Assembly (NCBI RefSeq): GCF_000016165.1
Contig: NC_009253.1
Span: 1,894,332 to 1,958,331, forward strand
Length of the DNA: 64,000 bases
Reading direction: 5' to 3'
Origin: Desulforamulus reducens MI-1
GTDB lineage: Bacteria; Bacillota; Desulfotomaculia; Desulfotomaculales; Desulfotomaculaceae
Shown here: in pieces, positions 1 to 8,604 of the stretch
Numbering within the stretch: the stretch's first letter is position 1
Layout: each line of letters opens with the position of its first letter
Position numbers and translations under genes: made by a program
Notes under the pieces: generated by a model
What the model saw: only the letters and a program-made list of their open reading frames with translations
Told to the model about the DNA's origin: nothing
Database searches by the model: none

Positions 1-2
1 GT

Positions 3-158
3 ATTTTGCCAGCAGATCTGCCTACCGCCCTAGTGTATTATGAAGCCATGAGAGGAACTTTGGGATTAGTCCCAACCTTGGCAGTACCATTGCTTTTGTT
101 ATTGGTATCGATGTTTAAAAAAAATGAGGAGCTAGGCAATGATGACAGCAAAACCTAA
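3..158 (+). CDS. GerAB-family spore germination permease, C-terminal end (partial)
   Basis: The open frame runs in from the left edge and stops at TAA 156-158, so only about 51 residues are visible. They hold one hydrophobic segment (LVPTLAVPLLLLLVSMF) followed by a charged KKNEE tail. This matches the end of GerAB-type amino-acid-permease-like germinant receptor subunits in the spore inner membrane. It overlaps the GerAC-like gene by 20 bases, as is usual in gerA-type operons. The family call rests mainly on that context, because most of the protein lies outside the window. Confidence 0.7.
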   Translation: MLPADLPTALVYYEAMRGTLGLVPTLAVPLLLLLVSMFKKNEELGNDDSKT

Positions 159-1410
159 AAAGAATTGTTACTGGTTAATAATATTTCTGTTACTAATTTT
201 ATCATTAATGGTTACCGGTTGTTGGGGAGGACAGGAAACTGATGAAGTGCTCACAATTTTAGCAATAGGCCTTGATAAAGGAGAGAAAGCACCTCTGAAA
301 ATGACAGTTACAGTAGCCAACCCCAGTGCCTTTGCCGGCGGTGGCGGTGGTGGCGGTGGTAAGGAGGAACGCTTTATTAATTCAACCGTTGAGGGTTCCT
401 CGGTCTGGAATTGTTTTATCCTGCAGCATATGTATGGAAGTGCCAGGACGATAAGTTTCCAGCATACCCAGGCCTTTATTATCGGGGAAGAGTTGGCCAA
501 AGAAGGTATAGCAAAACACATGGGGGAGTTACTGCGTCAACAGGAAGTTCGGAGAAGTAGCTCTCTGTTTATCTGCCGGGGCACAGCAGAGGATTTTATA
601 GAAAATAATAAATCCAAAGTGGAAACCTCCCCCGCAAGACAATACCAATTTATAGATAGGTTATCTCATTATACTAGCTTATTTCCTAGTAGTGATCTTT
701 ATAATTTTTATGATGCACAAAAAACATTATATAGCAGTCCTGTGATTCCTTTAGTGGGGGTATCCAAAGTCTCCAAACAATTGCTGAAAGCAAAGTTCGG
801 AGACCCTCTCAAGGTACCCTATTATGCCGGCGAAGTGCCTGAAAAGGCAGGAACATCTAATGCGCAGTTTATTGGTGCCGCAGTATTTAGAGATGGTAAA
901 ATGGTTGGACAGTTAACTGGGGGTGAATCACGTATTATGTTGCTCCTACAGGGTAAAGCTGGTTTATCAACCTTTACAATGAAAGACCCTAGACATAAGG
1001 ACAAATTGCTTTCCTTCGTACTTAAACAGGCTAAAAAACCTAAAATAGCAATGTCAAATGAGCAAGGGCATTTGAGAATCCACCAGACCATATTTTTAGA
1101 AGGTGAGTTTATGGGTATCCAAAGCGGCGAAAATTATGAAAGTTCCTCACAAAAGAAGTTGGTGGAGCAAGCCTTTAATCAGCAAATGAAACAGCTTACA
1201 AGGGATTTGATAGACAAGACGAAGGAAAAGAACTGGGGCGATATTTTTCACTATGATAGGTTCTATCGCAAGGAATTATGCTGTTGGGAAGAGTGGGATA
1301 AACTAAATTGGCAACAATTGTATAACGAGGCTGACATAACGGTGGAATTTAAGGCTAATATTCGGAGAGTAGGGTTATTAAGAAAAACAGCTACAACTCA
1401 TGGGGAGTAG
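139..1410 (+). CDS. Ger(x)C family spore germination lipoprotein
   Basis: This is the C subunit of a gerA-type nutrient germinant receptor, a lipoprotein on the outer face of the spore inner membrane. A lipoprotein signal peptide ends in the lipobox VTGC with Cys28 as the lipidated residue. It is followed by the family's CW..QE.....ILAIGLDKG start. The protein has 423 residues, slightly longer than the usual 370-400. An eight-glycine run near residue 68 is unusual and sits where the family has a variable loop; the GGT/GGC repeat could be slippage-prone. It overlaps the GerAB-like gene upstream and is followed by a small two-helix gene. The germinant cannot be inferred. Confidence 0.9.
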   Translation: MMTAKPKKNCYWLIIFLLLILSLMVTGCWGGQETDEVLTILAIGLDKGEKAPLKMTVTVANPSAFAGGGGGGGGKEERFINSTVEGSSVWNCFILQHMYGSARTISFQHTQAFIIGEELAKEGIAKHMGELLRQQEVRRSSSLFICRGTAEDFIENNKSKVETSPARQYQFIDRLSHYTSLFPSSDLYNFYDAQKTLYSSPVIPLVGVSKVSKQLLKAKFGDPLKVPYYAGEVPEKAGTSNAQFIGAAVFRDGKMVGQLTGGESRIMLLLQGKAGLSTFTMKDPRHKDKLLSFVLKQAKKPKIAMSNEQGHLRIHQTIFLEGEFMGIQSGENYESSSQKKLVEQAFNQQMKQLTRDLIDKTKEKNWGDIFHYDRFYRKELCCWEEWDKLNWQQLYNEADITVEFKANIRRVGLLRKTATTHGE

Positions 1411-1415
1411 ATACA

Positions 1416-1586
1416 ATGAATTTTATACTGGCCTTGATTCCAATTGCCATCGGAGTTTACACACTCTCCTTTGCCTCCTGGTTGTGGAGACATAATAATA
1501 AGCGAGGGGCTGTTGGTACTTTTCTACTAACTGTTACGACTTTAACCCTATCATTTTATGCCATATTTATTCGGCAAAGCTTTTAA
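1416..1586 (+). CDS. Small two-helix membrane protein, possible germinant-receptor D subunit
   Basis: This 56-residue ORF starts at ATG 1416, five bases after the GerAC-like stop, with GGGGAG just upstream inside that gene. It encodes two hydrophobic segments (about residues 3-22 and 34-52) joined by a basic loop WRHNNKRG. In Bacillus some gerA-type operons carry a fourth, very small two-TM gene, the D subunit, that modulates receptor function. Position, size and topology agree with that role, but there is no conserved motif to prove it. It is easily missed because of its length. Confidence 0.6.
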   Translation: MNFILALIPIAIGVYTLSFASWLWRHNNKRGAVGTFLLTVTTLTLSFYAIFIRQSF

Positions 1587-1698
1587 AAGCGTCTATTTTA
1601 GCTGAAAAAATACCAACAGCTGGATATTCAGTGAAAAAGGATATATCTCGCTCGCTGTGGAATATTACCATTGGATATTATTGGGGGATGTGATTTGA

Positions 1699-3162
1699 TT
1701 GGATATTAAGGTCCAGCCAAGGCCAATGGAAGGGGAAGGTAATTTAGCAGAAGCATTGGAGAAGCTATTTATAGACGAATGGGGTGGTCCCAAGAATCCC
1801 CTGGCCCTTGCCTATTTAAGGGGGACCGTAATTCCTGATCTAATCCATTGCATCAAGAAAAACTGGATTTTTTTAGAGAATAAAACCTTTCAAGAAATTC
1901 TTAGTTCTAAACTCAACACACAGTTTGCTTACCCTCCTGCCTTTGCCGACGGCCTTGCTGGAGAAATCTTGGACTGTGCCAAGCATGTTTTAGGAACCAG
2001 TCCCTTGGCCAATCCTCATCCCTGGCAACCCTGGGAGATTATTTTACGAATGTTTACCATTGGTTATGGTTTGCCTGAAATCGTCCAAAGAACCGGTTAC
2101 CCCGAGGCGTATCTGAATGTTATTTGTAAAAGGTACCATGTTTTGCAGAAGGCTCTAGAACTATTGGGAAAGCCATCTGAAGAACAATTGTATTCCTTTC
2201 TGGAAAAAAACGGCGGCAGCTTGTATTTAATTCGTTTTATGGTGGACTTCCAAAACCGATTTCATGTGTGCAAAAATTATTATGAGCAGCTGCATGCTCA
2301 ACAAATCATTATGGATGTTGAGCTAAATATTGATCCTGACTTATTAATTCGCCTTTTCGAAGGCTTATTTGAGGTTGAAAGAATGGTTAGCCAAGAACGT
2401 TATACCGATTTACTAAAAGGTGCAAAAACTGCCTGGTTAACGGGTGAAAGTTATTATACTAAAACAAAGGGTTACGGACTTCTGCATGACTGGCCTAAAA
2501 AGCAGATTGTCACTTTGTTGGATCGACTACAGGAATGCAATTTAATTTTACAGGATAGTATTCACGAACATCAACTCACCCTCTCGGAGCAAGCTGCCCG
2601 CCTCATTTTACCACAAGTGGTTCCGCTGTTGGCAGATGAAGTTCAAAACATCCTGCGCAGCAAAGCCCGGGATAAAATCTCCCGCAGTACAGCAATCTTG
2701 CAGGGCAAGAACCCTGAAGTAACAGTGCATATTATTAAAGAATTGGTTCGCCGGCAAGATCCCAGTGTGATTATTTGTTTTAAAGCTTTACAACGGAGAG
2801 TACCAAAAAAAGTATTTTTACAGATTATCTGGGCCTGCGGTCAGTTGGGTGGAAAAGACGCCATAAGTTTGCTTTGTAAAGCTATTTTAGATCGTGACAG
2901 CTTAGTGCGCCTAAGGACCTGTCAGGCCATGGGCCAAATGGCAGAACCCTCCTTTTATTTTTGCTTGATTGGCGCCCTTGGGGACCCGGAGGTTATGGTT
3001 AGGGAACAGGCGGTCCGGGCCCTGGGAAATTTAAAAATGCCCAGTGCTCTAAAGCATTTAGAACATCTGATTAATAACCCCGGAGAGGAGCCGCAGGTTC
3101 AACGGGCGGCCAGGGACACAAGGTTAATTTTATTGCAAGAAAAGAATCTTGAAAAGAATTAA
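1699..3162 (+). CDS. HEAT-repeat protein of unknown function
   Basis: The 487-residue protein starts at TTG 1699 with a GGGGGATG ribosome site 8 bases upstream; no ATG fits. It is soluble with no signal peptide. The C-terminal third (about residues 330-480) shows HEAT/PBS-lyase-type helical repeats, for example LVRLRTCQAMGQMA and MVREQAVRALGNL. The N-terminal 300 residues match no domain I recognise. HEAT arrays are usually protein-protein scaffolds. It lies alone between the germination operon and trxB, so context gives no function. Confidence 0.7.
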   Translation: MDIKVQPRPMEGEGNLAEALEKLFIDEWGGPKNPLALAYLRGTVIPDLIHCIKKNWIFLENKTFQEILSSKLNTQFAYPPAFADGLAGEILDCAKHVLGTSPLANPHPWQPWEIILRMFTIGYGLPEIVQRTGYPEAYLNVICKRYHVLQKALELLGKPSEEQLYSFLEKNGGSLYLIRFMVDFQNRFHVCKNYYEQLHAQQIIMDVELNIDPDLLIRLFEGLFEVERMVSQERYTDLLKGAKTAWLTGESYYTKTKGYGLLHDWPKKQIVTLLDRLQECNLILQDSIHEHQLTLSEQAARLILPQVVPLLADEVQNILRSKARDKISRSTAILQGKNPEVTVHIIKELVRRQDPSVIICFKALQRRVPKKVFLQIIWACGQLGGKDAISLLCKAILDRDSLVRLRTCQAMGQMAEPSFYFCLIGALGDPEVMVREQAVRALGNLKMPSALKHLEHLINNPGEEPQVQRAARDTRLILLQEKNLEKN

Positions 3163-3200
3163 TTCTTAATTCTTACATTTTAACTTTCTTAAACAGTTAC

Positions 3201-3230
3201 TTGACGGAGTATTTTTGCAAATGAGATAAT
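3201..3230 (+). promoter_or_regulatory. SigA-type promoter of trxB
   Basis: TTGACG at 3201-3206 and GATAAT at 3225-3230 are separated by 18 bases. The pair lies about 60 bases upstream of the trxB start and is a near-consensus vegetative promoter. Confidence 0.7.
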
Positions 3231-3292
3231 AATCAAGTAATATAAAATTTAAGCCATTTCAACAAAGTGACAATTAATAGGAGGTGCATGTT

Positions 3293-4216
3293 TTGCTAGA
3301 AAAGGAATTGGTTATTATCGGCGGGGGACCAGCCGGGTATGCGGCCGGTCTTTATGCTGCCCGAGCTGATATAAATAGTGTTCTAATTGAGAGAGGAATG
3401 CCTGGTGGTCAGGCTGCCGCCACCGAGTGGATTGAGAACTATCCGGGGTTTCCAGGGGGTATCGGCGGGATTGAATTAGCCATGAAAATGGATGAGCAAG
3501 CTAGATCCTTTGGGTTGGAAGTTACGATGACTGATGTAAGTAAACTGGAACTACAGGGCAGTGAATTTATTGTGTTCACGGGTCAAGAAACCATAAAAAC
3601 AAAAACCGTGATCGTAGCCTCTGGCTCTAAGCCTCAATTTTTAGGTGTCGAAGGCGAAGGGAAATTTCATGGTCGCGGGGTTTCCTATTGTGCAACCTGT
3701 GATGGGGCATTTTTTCGTGATAAAACCGTAGCAGTGGTTGGCGGCGGCGATGCAGCGGTGGAGGAAGCACTTTTTTTAACTAAGTTTGCTGCTAAAGTAT
3801 ACATTATTCACCGCAGAGGCGAGTTGCGTGCTACAAAACTTATTCAAAAACGTGCCATGGCCAATGATAAAATTGCTTTTCTCTGGCACTCTGTAGTAGA
3901 CGATATTTTAGGAGATAGCAAAGTGGAATCAATAAGAATTAAAGATGTTCGTACTGACGAGCTGTCTACTATACCCGTTGATGGTGTATTTATTTATGTG
4001 GGAACCCGGGCAAACTCAGAACTGATAAAGGACTTGGTTGAAATGGACTCCCGTGGTTATATCCTGGCAAATGAGAAAATGCAAACATCCGTTCCGGGAT
4101 TGTACGTTGCTGGTGATGTTCGACAAAAATCCCTGCGTCAGGTCGTTACTGCTGTGGCAGACGGAGCCATTGCCGCCATGGAAGTAGAAAAATATCTGGC
4201 ATCGTTGGAGGAATAA
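3293..4216 (+). CDS. trxB: Thioredoxin reductase
   Basis: NADPH-dependent flavoenzyme that reduces thioredoxin. The FAD motif GGGPAGY is at the N-terminus and the redox CATC lies in SYCATCDG. The NADPH glycine motif GGGDAA is followed by HRR, and the second FAD motif GLYVAGD is near the end. Length is 307 residues, normal for the family. The TTG at 3293 is preferred because AGGAGGTG ends 6 bases before it; a GTG at 3284 lies inside that ribosome site. It has its own SigA promoter and appears monocistronic. Confidence 0.93.
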   Translation: MLEKELVIIGGGPAGYAAGLYAARADINSVLIERGMPGGQAAATEWIENYPGFPGGIGGIELAMKMDEQARSFGLEVTMTDVSKLELQGSEFIVFTGQETIKTKTVIVASGSKPQFLGVEGEGKFHGRGVSYCATCDGAFFRDKTVAVVGGGDAAVEEALFLTKFAAKVYIIHRRGELRATKLIQKRAMANDKIAFLWHSVVDDILGDSKVESIRIKDVRTDELSTIPVDGVFIYVGTRANSELIKDLVEMDSRGYILANEKMQTSVPGLYVAGDVRQKSLRQVVTAVADGAIAAMEVEKYLASLEE

Positions 4217-4228
4217 GAACAAAAAAAA

Positions 4229-4252
4229 GCTGTATCCTAGGTTAGATACAGC
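4229..4252 (-). terminator. Hairpin with T-run on the reverse strand
   Basis: GCTGTATC and GATACAGC form an 8-bp stem. On the forward strand it has no T-run after it but is preceded by eight A residues, so it would work as an intrinsic terminator for reverse-strand transcription. Confidence 0.4.
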
Positions 4253-4347
4253 GAGAAAGGGAGAGGAGATTAGGTTGAGTACTCAACCTACCTTAAGTAG
4301 TATATCCAATAAGCAAAATATTATTTATTTGTAACATAGAATTTATG

Positions 4348-4376
4348 CCGCTACGGAACTTCCGTGGCGGTTTTTT
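4348..4376 (+). terminator. Intrinsic terminator downstream of trxB
   Basis: CCGCTACGGAA pairs with TTCCGTGGCGG (one G-T wobble) over a two-base loop and is followed by six T residues. It sits just before the next promoter. Confidence 0.8.
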
Positions 4377-4380
4377 ATAC

Positions 4381-4409
4381 TTGTAACAAATGGCATTATA
4401 AAGTATAAT
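4381..4409 (+). promoter_or_regulatory. SigA-type promoter of the ATPase/winged-helix pair
   Basis: TTGTAA at 4381-4386, a 17-base spacer and TATAAT at 4404-4409. Transcription would begin near 4416, which rules out an ATG at 4408 as the ATPase start. Confidence 0.7.
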
Positions 4410-4446
4410 GCTTACAAACATATGTTCTAGATTGGGGGTGTTAAAC

Positions 4447-6300
4447 ATGATGGATATTGGTTGGCATAAAATTCTGAGCTTAAAGGTTCAAGGTGGCTTT
4501 TTAGATGGAGAGGTCATTCATTTTAATCCCCATTTAAATTGTTTAATTGGAGGACGAGGTTCCGGAAAAACCACTGTGATTGAAATGCTTCGTTTTGCCT
4601 TGGATGCCTATCCCCCTGGAACTGGCATCAGTAAAAGATTACAACAACATTTGGCAGGTGTTTTAAATGGAGGCAGCATCAGTGTTTTCTTAGAAACCGC
4701 CGGCGGTGAACGGTATAACATAGAAAGATCGGGTTTGACCCATGTCATCAGAGTTACCGATGCTCAGGGAAGAATCATATCAAGGGAAACTGTTCCTAAA
4801 ATTCCATTCGGGGCAGCTATCTATGGACAAAGCGAACTAGAACAGCTGGCCGATGATCCGGAGGCACAGTTATTGATCATCGATGGCAAAAGTTCTTCTA
4901 TTCCTTTGATTAAAACAAGGATAGAAAATAGTCTTAAAAGATTAGATGAAAACCGTACAAAATTGGCAGATCATATTTTAGAAACCTATGATATAAGCAG
5001 TCAAGTTGCTCAACTGCCAGAAATTAAAAAACGTTTACAAGAACTTGCTGGAAAAGACTTGGATGGTTTAATTCAAAGACAACGAAAAAGGGAACGTGAA
5101 AGAATCTATCTATCCGACCTAAAAAGATCTCTAAAACTTTATGTTCAGCAAAATAAGCCCTGTGTGCCAATGCCCTTGCCAATGCAAGAAGAAGAATCTG
5201 CTTTTGAATTCCTGGAACAGGCCCAACAAGTGTACCAAGAGACTAGCCAAGCGACGGCAAAATTTTTAAAGCAAGTAACCTATCTTTGGCAAAATGCCCT
5301 GATTCAACTGGAAGAAATCATGAAAAATATGACTATCAGACATCAGGAGGAAGAACTACAAGACCAAAAAATGCGAGCAAACCTACCGGGGAGAGGACTC
5401 AATGAGGTACTGGCTGAGCGGACCCGCCTAACCTCCCTGGTGTTGGAATTGGAAAATCTGCTGGGAGTACTGATGGAAAGGGAACAAGAAATCAACTCTT
5501 TAAAGATAAAAAGAGAAGAGATGCATGATGAAATTGCACAATTAAAGAAAGACCTTTACTCGGAACGTCAAAAGGTATGCCAAACAATAAACAAGGCACT
5601 GGGTCCTGGCATACAAATAGATTTAATTCAAGGAGGTAACTTGCATTGCTTTAAAAATGCACTGTTAAATTTGTTACATCGCTCTAACCTGCACTACCAT
5701 CGCTGGGTAGATCTCCTGGTGGAGCATTTAACACCTATGGAATTGGTCCAAATCATAAAAGACCAAGATTACTCATCCATAGAACAATACTGTTCTATGG
5801 ATAGAGAAAGGTCTCGGCGCTTGGTGAACTTTTTGTCAATTAATATGTCCCAGGAAGACTTACTAAAATTGGAGGACGTTTGGTTGGAGGATTTACCCCG
5901 GTTACGACTTCAGGACGGAGAAATGTATAAATCTATGAACCAATTGTCCAAAGGGCAGAAATGTACAACAGTCCTGCCTTTATTACTAATGAATGATGCA
6001 CGTCCGCTCATAATTGATCAACCGGAGGATCATTTAGATAATTCTTATATATCTCAAACGGTGGTACCCACACTAAAAAAGGTAAAGCTTCACCGCCAAG
6101 TAATTTTTGCCACGCACAACCCAAACATCCCGGTCTTGGGGGAGGCTGAAAATAATCTAATTCTCAGTTCTGACGGGAATCGAGGCTATTTAAGCTGTCA
6201 AGGGGACATGGCTATTAAAGAAGTTAATCGGGCTCTCCAGCGGGTATTGGAAGGAGGACCAGATGCTTTAAGGGGTAGGCTGGTAAAATATGATAGATAA
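4447..6300 (+). CDS. SMC/TrlF-like AAA ATPase with coiled-coil centre
   Basis: The protein has about 617 residues. An N-terminal ATPase half carries Walker A GGRGSGKTT near residue 38 in the setting HFNPHLNCLIGG typical of SMC/RecF-like proteins. The middle (about residues 160-400) is charged and helical, likely coiled coil. The C-terminal half has the ABC-type signature LSKGQK, the extended Walker B PLIIDQPEDHLDN and the switch histidine in FATHNPN. This Walker B form is typical of TrlF-like and other mobile or defence-associated ABC ATPases. No nuclease, PHP or TOPRIM domain is attached. Start chosen at ATG 4447 after TTGGGGGTG. It overlaps the next gene by 11 bases, so the two products probably act together. 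Confidence 0.8.
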   Translation: MMDIGWHKILSLKVQGGFLDGEVIHFNPHLNCLIGGRGSGKTTVIEMLRFALDAYPPGTGISKRLQQHLAGVLNGGSISVFLETAGGERYNIERSGLTHVIRVTDAQGRIISRETVPKIPFGAAIYGQSELEQLADDPEAQLLIIDGKSSSIPLIKTRIENSLKRLDENRTKLADHILETYDISSQVAQLPEIKKRLQELAGKDLDGLIQRQRKRERERIYLSDLKRSLKLYVQQNKPCVPMPLPMQEEESAFEFLEQAQQVYQETSQATAKFLKQVTYLWQNALIQLEEIMKNMTIRHQEEELQDQKMRANLPGRGLNEVLAERTRLTSLVLELENLLGVLMEREQEINSLKIKREEMHDEIAQLKKDLYSERQKVCQTINKALGPGIQIDLIQGGNLHCFKNALLNLLHRSNLHYHRWVDLLVEHLTPMELVQIIKDQDYSSIEQYCSMDRERSRRLVNFLSINMSQEDLLKLEDVWLEDLPRLRLQDGEMYKSMNQLSKGQKCTTVLPLLLMNDARPLIIDQPEDHLDNSYISQTVVPTLKKVKLHRQVIFATHNPNIPVLGEAENNLILSSDGNRGYLSCQGDMAIKEVNRALQRVLEGGPDALRGRLVKYDR

Positions 6301-7015
6301 AAATGAACAGCCAAAATGTAATAAAAATGAAAAAGTCCTTAGTGCCCTGTTAAGACATCCACAGTATAGCTGCCGCCGTAGGGCCATTGGATTGCTCGCT
6401 CATAAGAAAGACCTTACAACGCTGGAGGAAGTCTTAGGGGAGATTGAATCCTTTCCTGAAGATGTTCGCATGTCGGTTTTAACTTGGATTCGGAATTGGC
6501 ACTGGGCCAGAGGAGCCCAGCCGGGGAGCAAAATTCTAAAGTTATGTCTTGCTTTAATGAATAGTCAAGACAGACAAATCGCTGAGGAAGTAAGTAACCT
6601 ATTGATAAAAATCAGTACCCAGGATTTTTCTGAGTTACGAGAGGAAAGGATGTCTTATGCACTTTCTGATAGGGTAAAGGATAACCCTGCAAAGCTACAA
6701 GAGAAAATGGTTAAATTAATCATTGATCAAGTAAAACAGGAGATTTGGCTAGGAGAAAGGAATCTGGCATTGACCCGTGCACAGGTAAAGATACTCCTTC
6801 GTTTATCATATAGTCCAGGGATCTTTGTTTCTCCAGATTTATTATACGGGGCAATCTATGGGGAATCGTCAGGAATCCCAGGAGACATCAAAAGTCATAT
6901 CAAAAACATCCGCAAGGCCCTGGGAGATAGTAAAGAAAAGCAGCTTTATATCGAAAGTGGCCGAGCCCGGGGATATCGTTTGGTAAAGGGAAATGTGAAC
7001 ATCCTTAGAGCATAA
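6290..7015 (+). CDS. Winged-helix (OmpR C-terminal type) protein with helical N-terminal domain
   Basis: A 241-residue protein translationally coupled to the ATPase gene (11-base overlap). Residues 1-140 are all-helical with HEAT-like character, for example YSCRRRAIGLLAHKKD near residue 28. Residues about 155-235 form a Trans_reg_C winged helix: LTRAQVKILLRLSYSPG, then SDIKSHIKNIRKALGD-like recognition helix (written GDIKSHIKNIRKALGD in this protein) and the wing IESGRARGYRLVK. There is no receiver domain with phospho-Asp, so it is not a standard response regulator. It could be the DNA-binding partner or regulator of the ATPase. Confidence 0.75.
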   Translation: MIDKNEQPKCNKNEKVLSALLRHPQYSCRRRAIGLLAHKKDLTTLEEVLGEIESFPEDVRMSVLTWIRNWHWARGAQPGSKILKLCLALMNSQDRQIAEEVSNLLIKISTQDFSELREERMSYALSDRVKDNPAKLQEKMVKLIIDQVKQEIWLGERNLALTRAQVKILLRLSYSPGIFVSPDLLYGAIYGESSGIPGDIKSHIKNIRKALGDSKEKQLYIESGRARGYRLVKGNVNILRA

Positions 7016-7049
7016 AACCACGCTGTTATTTTTTCAGCGTGGTTTTAAT
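7016..7049 (+). terminator. Intrinsic terminator of the ATPase/winged-helix unit
   Basis: AACCACGCTG pairs perfectly with CAGCGTGGTT over a T-rich loop and is followed by TTAATTTTT. It begins immediately after the stop codon. Confidence 0.85.
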
Positions 7050-7209
7050 TTTTGACAATTAATAACCTTAAATGTAGGTTACCCCATATTTACCAGGCTA
7101 CTAAATATTCCACCAAGGATCTCCCTATAAAACACTTTTCCCCGCTGGATTTCACCATAAATCCACCGGAATGTCATAAAGTTAGGTTAAAAAACGAGGA
7201 GTGAAACAA

Positions 7210-7755
7210 ATGGTAAAGGAACATAAAAGGGATTTTGATCAACCAATTTTATATTTTTGTCCTACTTATTTACCCCAGGGGGATGGAACAATCATTATGT
7301 ATACCAATGGAGATCAGTATACCGATTCGAGAAATATTCGGAGTATCCGTCGGGCCCTTTGTCGATATTATGCACTGGATTACTCCGCCCTGCGTAGCAA
7401 GTGGCGTAATCACTGTAATATAGGCCTTGCTCCTTTACTGTTGGCCCCAGGGTATGTACTAATTCCTGTGAAAACAAGAATTGCTCGGTGCAAAGGGGAT
7501 CCCTGCTATGCCTTTGTTAACCTACACTATATAGACTCTGTCCTGGCTTGCGGCGAACAGATCACAGGGTCAACCATCCTATTCAAAAATGGTGCCAGGC
7601 TAGGTTGTCATAACGGACTCAAGAACATTAAGAATAAAATGCTGGCAGCAAAAGCAATTGAAAGGATTTATTGTGATTCCAGATACACCAATCAGGGATT
7701 AGAAGAGGTATTCTATCGAATTATTGAAATGTTCAAACAGGAAAAAGGTAGTTAA
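7210..7755 (+). CDS. ComK-like protein
   Basis: A 181-residue protein. ATG 7210 is chosen because GAGGAG lies 7 bases upstream; a GTG at 7201 lies within that site. The central part resembles the competence transcription factor ComK: a CRYY..DYSA.R segment, then PLLLAPGYVLIPVKT, then FVNLHYIDSV, then a strand-turn ILFKNGARL and an asparagine-rich NIKNKM helix. In Bacillus ComK is a minor-groove DNA-binding activator of DNA uptake genes. No competence genes are nearby. The assignment is by motif order from memory and is not proven. Confidence 0.55.
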   Translation: MVKEHKRDFDQPILYFCPTYLPQGDGTIIMYTNGDQYTDSRNIRSIRRALCRYYALDYSALRSKWRNHCNIGLAPLLLAPGYVLIPVKTRIARCKGDPCYAFVNLHYIDSVLACGEQITGSTILFKNGARLGCHNGLKNIKNKMLAAKAIERIYCDSRYTNQGLEEVFYRIIEMFKQEKGS

Positions 7756-7850
7756 CCTTGAATATATCTGCTAGAACCATGAAGCTTGTTTGCGTTAAAA
7801 TAATCTGTGGTTAAACTGTAATTAGAATAATAGAACCTGGAGTGATGTAA

Positions 7851-8537
7851 GTGAAACTTACCTTTTTAGGCCATTCAGCATTTTTACTGGAAAACCAGGA
7901 GGTGTCCCTTGTAATTGATCCTTTTTTAACCGGTAACCCCATGGCACCCCACGATATTCCTGTTAAACCCAATTATATTCTGGTTAGCCATGGTCATGGC
8001 GACCACCTTGGCGATGCCATAAGACTTGCCAAAGAAACCTCTGCAACCATTGTATCCGTCTTTGAACTGGCTAATTATTGTGCCCGGCAGGGGGTCTTGA
8101 CACACCCTATGCATATTGGCGGTTCCCATAATTTTGGTCCTATGAAAGTAAAATTGACCCAAGCATTACATGGGAATTCTACTGGCAGTGACAGGGGACC
8201 GGCAGAATATCTTGGCAATCCCTGTGGTTTTTTAATTTATTTGGGCAATAAAACCATTTATCATGCCGGTGATACAGGACTCTTTGGGGATATGCAACTG
8301 ATAGGCGACTTAAATAGTATTGATGTGGCCCTGCTCCCCATTGGGGATAATTTTACTATGGGACCCACAGATGCCTTAGAAGCGGTTAAAATGTTAAAGC
8401 CCCAAAGGGTTATTCCCATGCACTATAACACTTGGCCTCTAATAAGTCAGGACCCAACGGCCTTTAAAAAGGCAGTGGAGCAGGCAACAACCACACAAGT
8501 TGATATCCTGCAGCCCGGAGAATTTCTAAAAATATAA
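7851..8537 (+). CDS. UPF0173 metal-dependent hydrolase (metallo-beta-lactamase fold)
   Basis: A 228-residue cytoplasmic metallo-beta-lactamase-fold protein of the UPF0173 (YtkL) group. The metal motif VSHGHGDHLGD is near residue 46. Further ligands lie in LHGNSTG, HAGDTG and MHYNTWP, in the order expected. The N-terminus MKLTFLGHSAF is diagnostic of the family. The GTG start at 7851 follows GGAGTGATG. The physiological substrate of this family is not known. It ends at a bidirectional terminator. Confidence 0.9.
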   Translation: MKLTFLGHSAFLLENQEVSLVIDPFLTGNPMAPHDIPVKPNYILVSHGHGDHLGDAIRLAKETSATIVSVFELANYCARQGVLTHPMHIGGSHNFGPMKVKLTQALHGNSTGSDRGPAEYLGNPCGFLIYLGNKTIYHAGDTGLFGDMQLIGDLNSIDVALLPIGDNFTMGPTDALEAVKMLKPQRVIPMHYNTWPLISQDPTAFKKAVEQATTTQVDILQPGEFLKI

Positions 8538-8552
8538 TAAAGGTCCTAAAGC

Positions 8553-8595
8553 AAAAAGCAACCCGTATCACTTAACGTGGTACGGGCTGCTTTTT
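8553..8595. terminator. Bidirectional terminator between convergent genes
   Basis: AAAAAGCA..CCGTA..CAC pairs with GTG..TACGG..TGCTTTTT, with a T-run on either strand. It serves the hydrolase gene on the left and the cyclophilin gene on the right. Confidence 0.85.
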
Positions 8596-8604
8596 AGTTA
8601 AAAC

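Noticed and set aside
319-360. GGT/GGC repeat in the GerAC-like gene as evidence of a pseudogene or phase switch
   Set aside because: The frame is intact and codons vary (GGC, GGT), so it reads as a glycine linker; only noted as a possible slippage site.
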